Notes under the pieces: generated by a model | What the model was told of the DNA's origin: nothing | Databases searched by the model: none | Seen by the model: only the letters and a program-made list of their open reading frames with translations | Assembly (NCBI GenBank): GCA_046155245.1 | Contig: JBJXDR010000113.1 | Span: forward strand, 5,838-69,837 | DNA length: 64,000 nt | DNA from: Rhodoglobus sp046155245 | Lineage (GTDB): Bacteria; Actinomycetota; Actinomycetes; Actinomycetales; Microbacteriaceae | Reading direction: 5' to 3' | Program-made: the position numbers and the translations under genes | Part shown: positions 63,972-64,000 of the stretch, piece by piece | How the letters are laid out: the number at the start of each line of letters is the position of its first letter | Position numbering within the stretch: the first letter of the stretch is position 1

Positions 63972-64000
63972 ATGAGTGCATACGTCGACCAAATGTTCCG
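63972..64000 (+). CDS. Possible start of a divergent gene, cut by window end
   Basis: ATG at 63972 opens MSAYVDQMF and runs to the end of the window. It is divergent from the ParB-like gene, with 125 bp between. Only nine codons are visible, so it is a weak call. Confidence 0.25.

Noticed and set aside
1..64000. CRISPR array or rRNA genes
   Set aside because: I saw no regularly spaced identical repeats and no rRNA-like sequence; the only whole tRNA is Val at 41392.

Overview
The window is high-GC DNA from an actinomycete, most likely a member of the Micrococcales and probably Microbacteriaceae. The basis is uniformly GC-rich third codon positions, GTG starts, a homodimeric aceE, a FasR-like PucR regulator next to fabD-fabH-acpP-fabF, a DUF3145 gene, polyphosphate glucokinase, and the order glnE-glnA-panB ... 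RNase H - CT398-type coiled coil - Nif3 ... ahpE - aceE - PucR - fab. That order matches the Rv2221c-Rv2245 region of Mycobacterium tuberculosis as I know it. The genus is an inference.

Positions 1-20,700 look accessory. After the 3' end of a PHP-domain phosphatase gene and a short cluster of IS21-like TGGCCA/TGAGAC repeats (658-723) comes a block of conjugation genes on the + strand: pilin-like protein, VirB6/TrbL-like membrane protein, SCO6880-like protein, VirB4 ATPase and VirD4-type coupling ATPase. Next are an SSB-like protein, a DUF4913 protein and a very large methyltransferase-helicase. The element ends with an AbiEi/AbiEii pair, a tyrosine integrase with its small HTH partner (- strand), and a HipBA module with palindromic operators. 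No relaxase or lytic transglycosylase is visible, so the element is either cut off at the left or defective. A 525-bp gene lies completely inside the 5' part of the helicase frame.

Positions 20,800-60,700 are chromosomal. They hold nitrogen control (glnE, glnA), panB, map, ppgK, a VIT transporter, and a two-component system followed by a cytochrome/FNR - FMN-binding - ApbE flavinylation cassette. RNase P RNA, RNase H, a Zn-ribbon-like coiled coil and Nif3 follow, then an NCS1 permease with a huge acidic N-terminal extension, an EamA transporter, tRNA-Val(UAC) and ahpE. After those come aceE, the FasR-like regulator and the fatty-acid synthesis operon, DUF3145, a family A DNA polymerase, a DUF1684 protein, a lipoprotein, a CoA transferase and a 1,212-residue membrane protein.

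At 60,727 there is a 3' tRNA-like fragment (T arm plus acceptor strand), the usual signature of an integration site. The 3.2 kb beyond it, to the window end, holds an unknown protein and an overlapping two-gene operon: a ParB/Srx-fold protein with a Gly-rich linker and a D12-class adenine methyltransferase. I consider this pair the best candidate in the window for an undescribed, possibly defensive, system.
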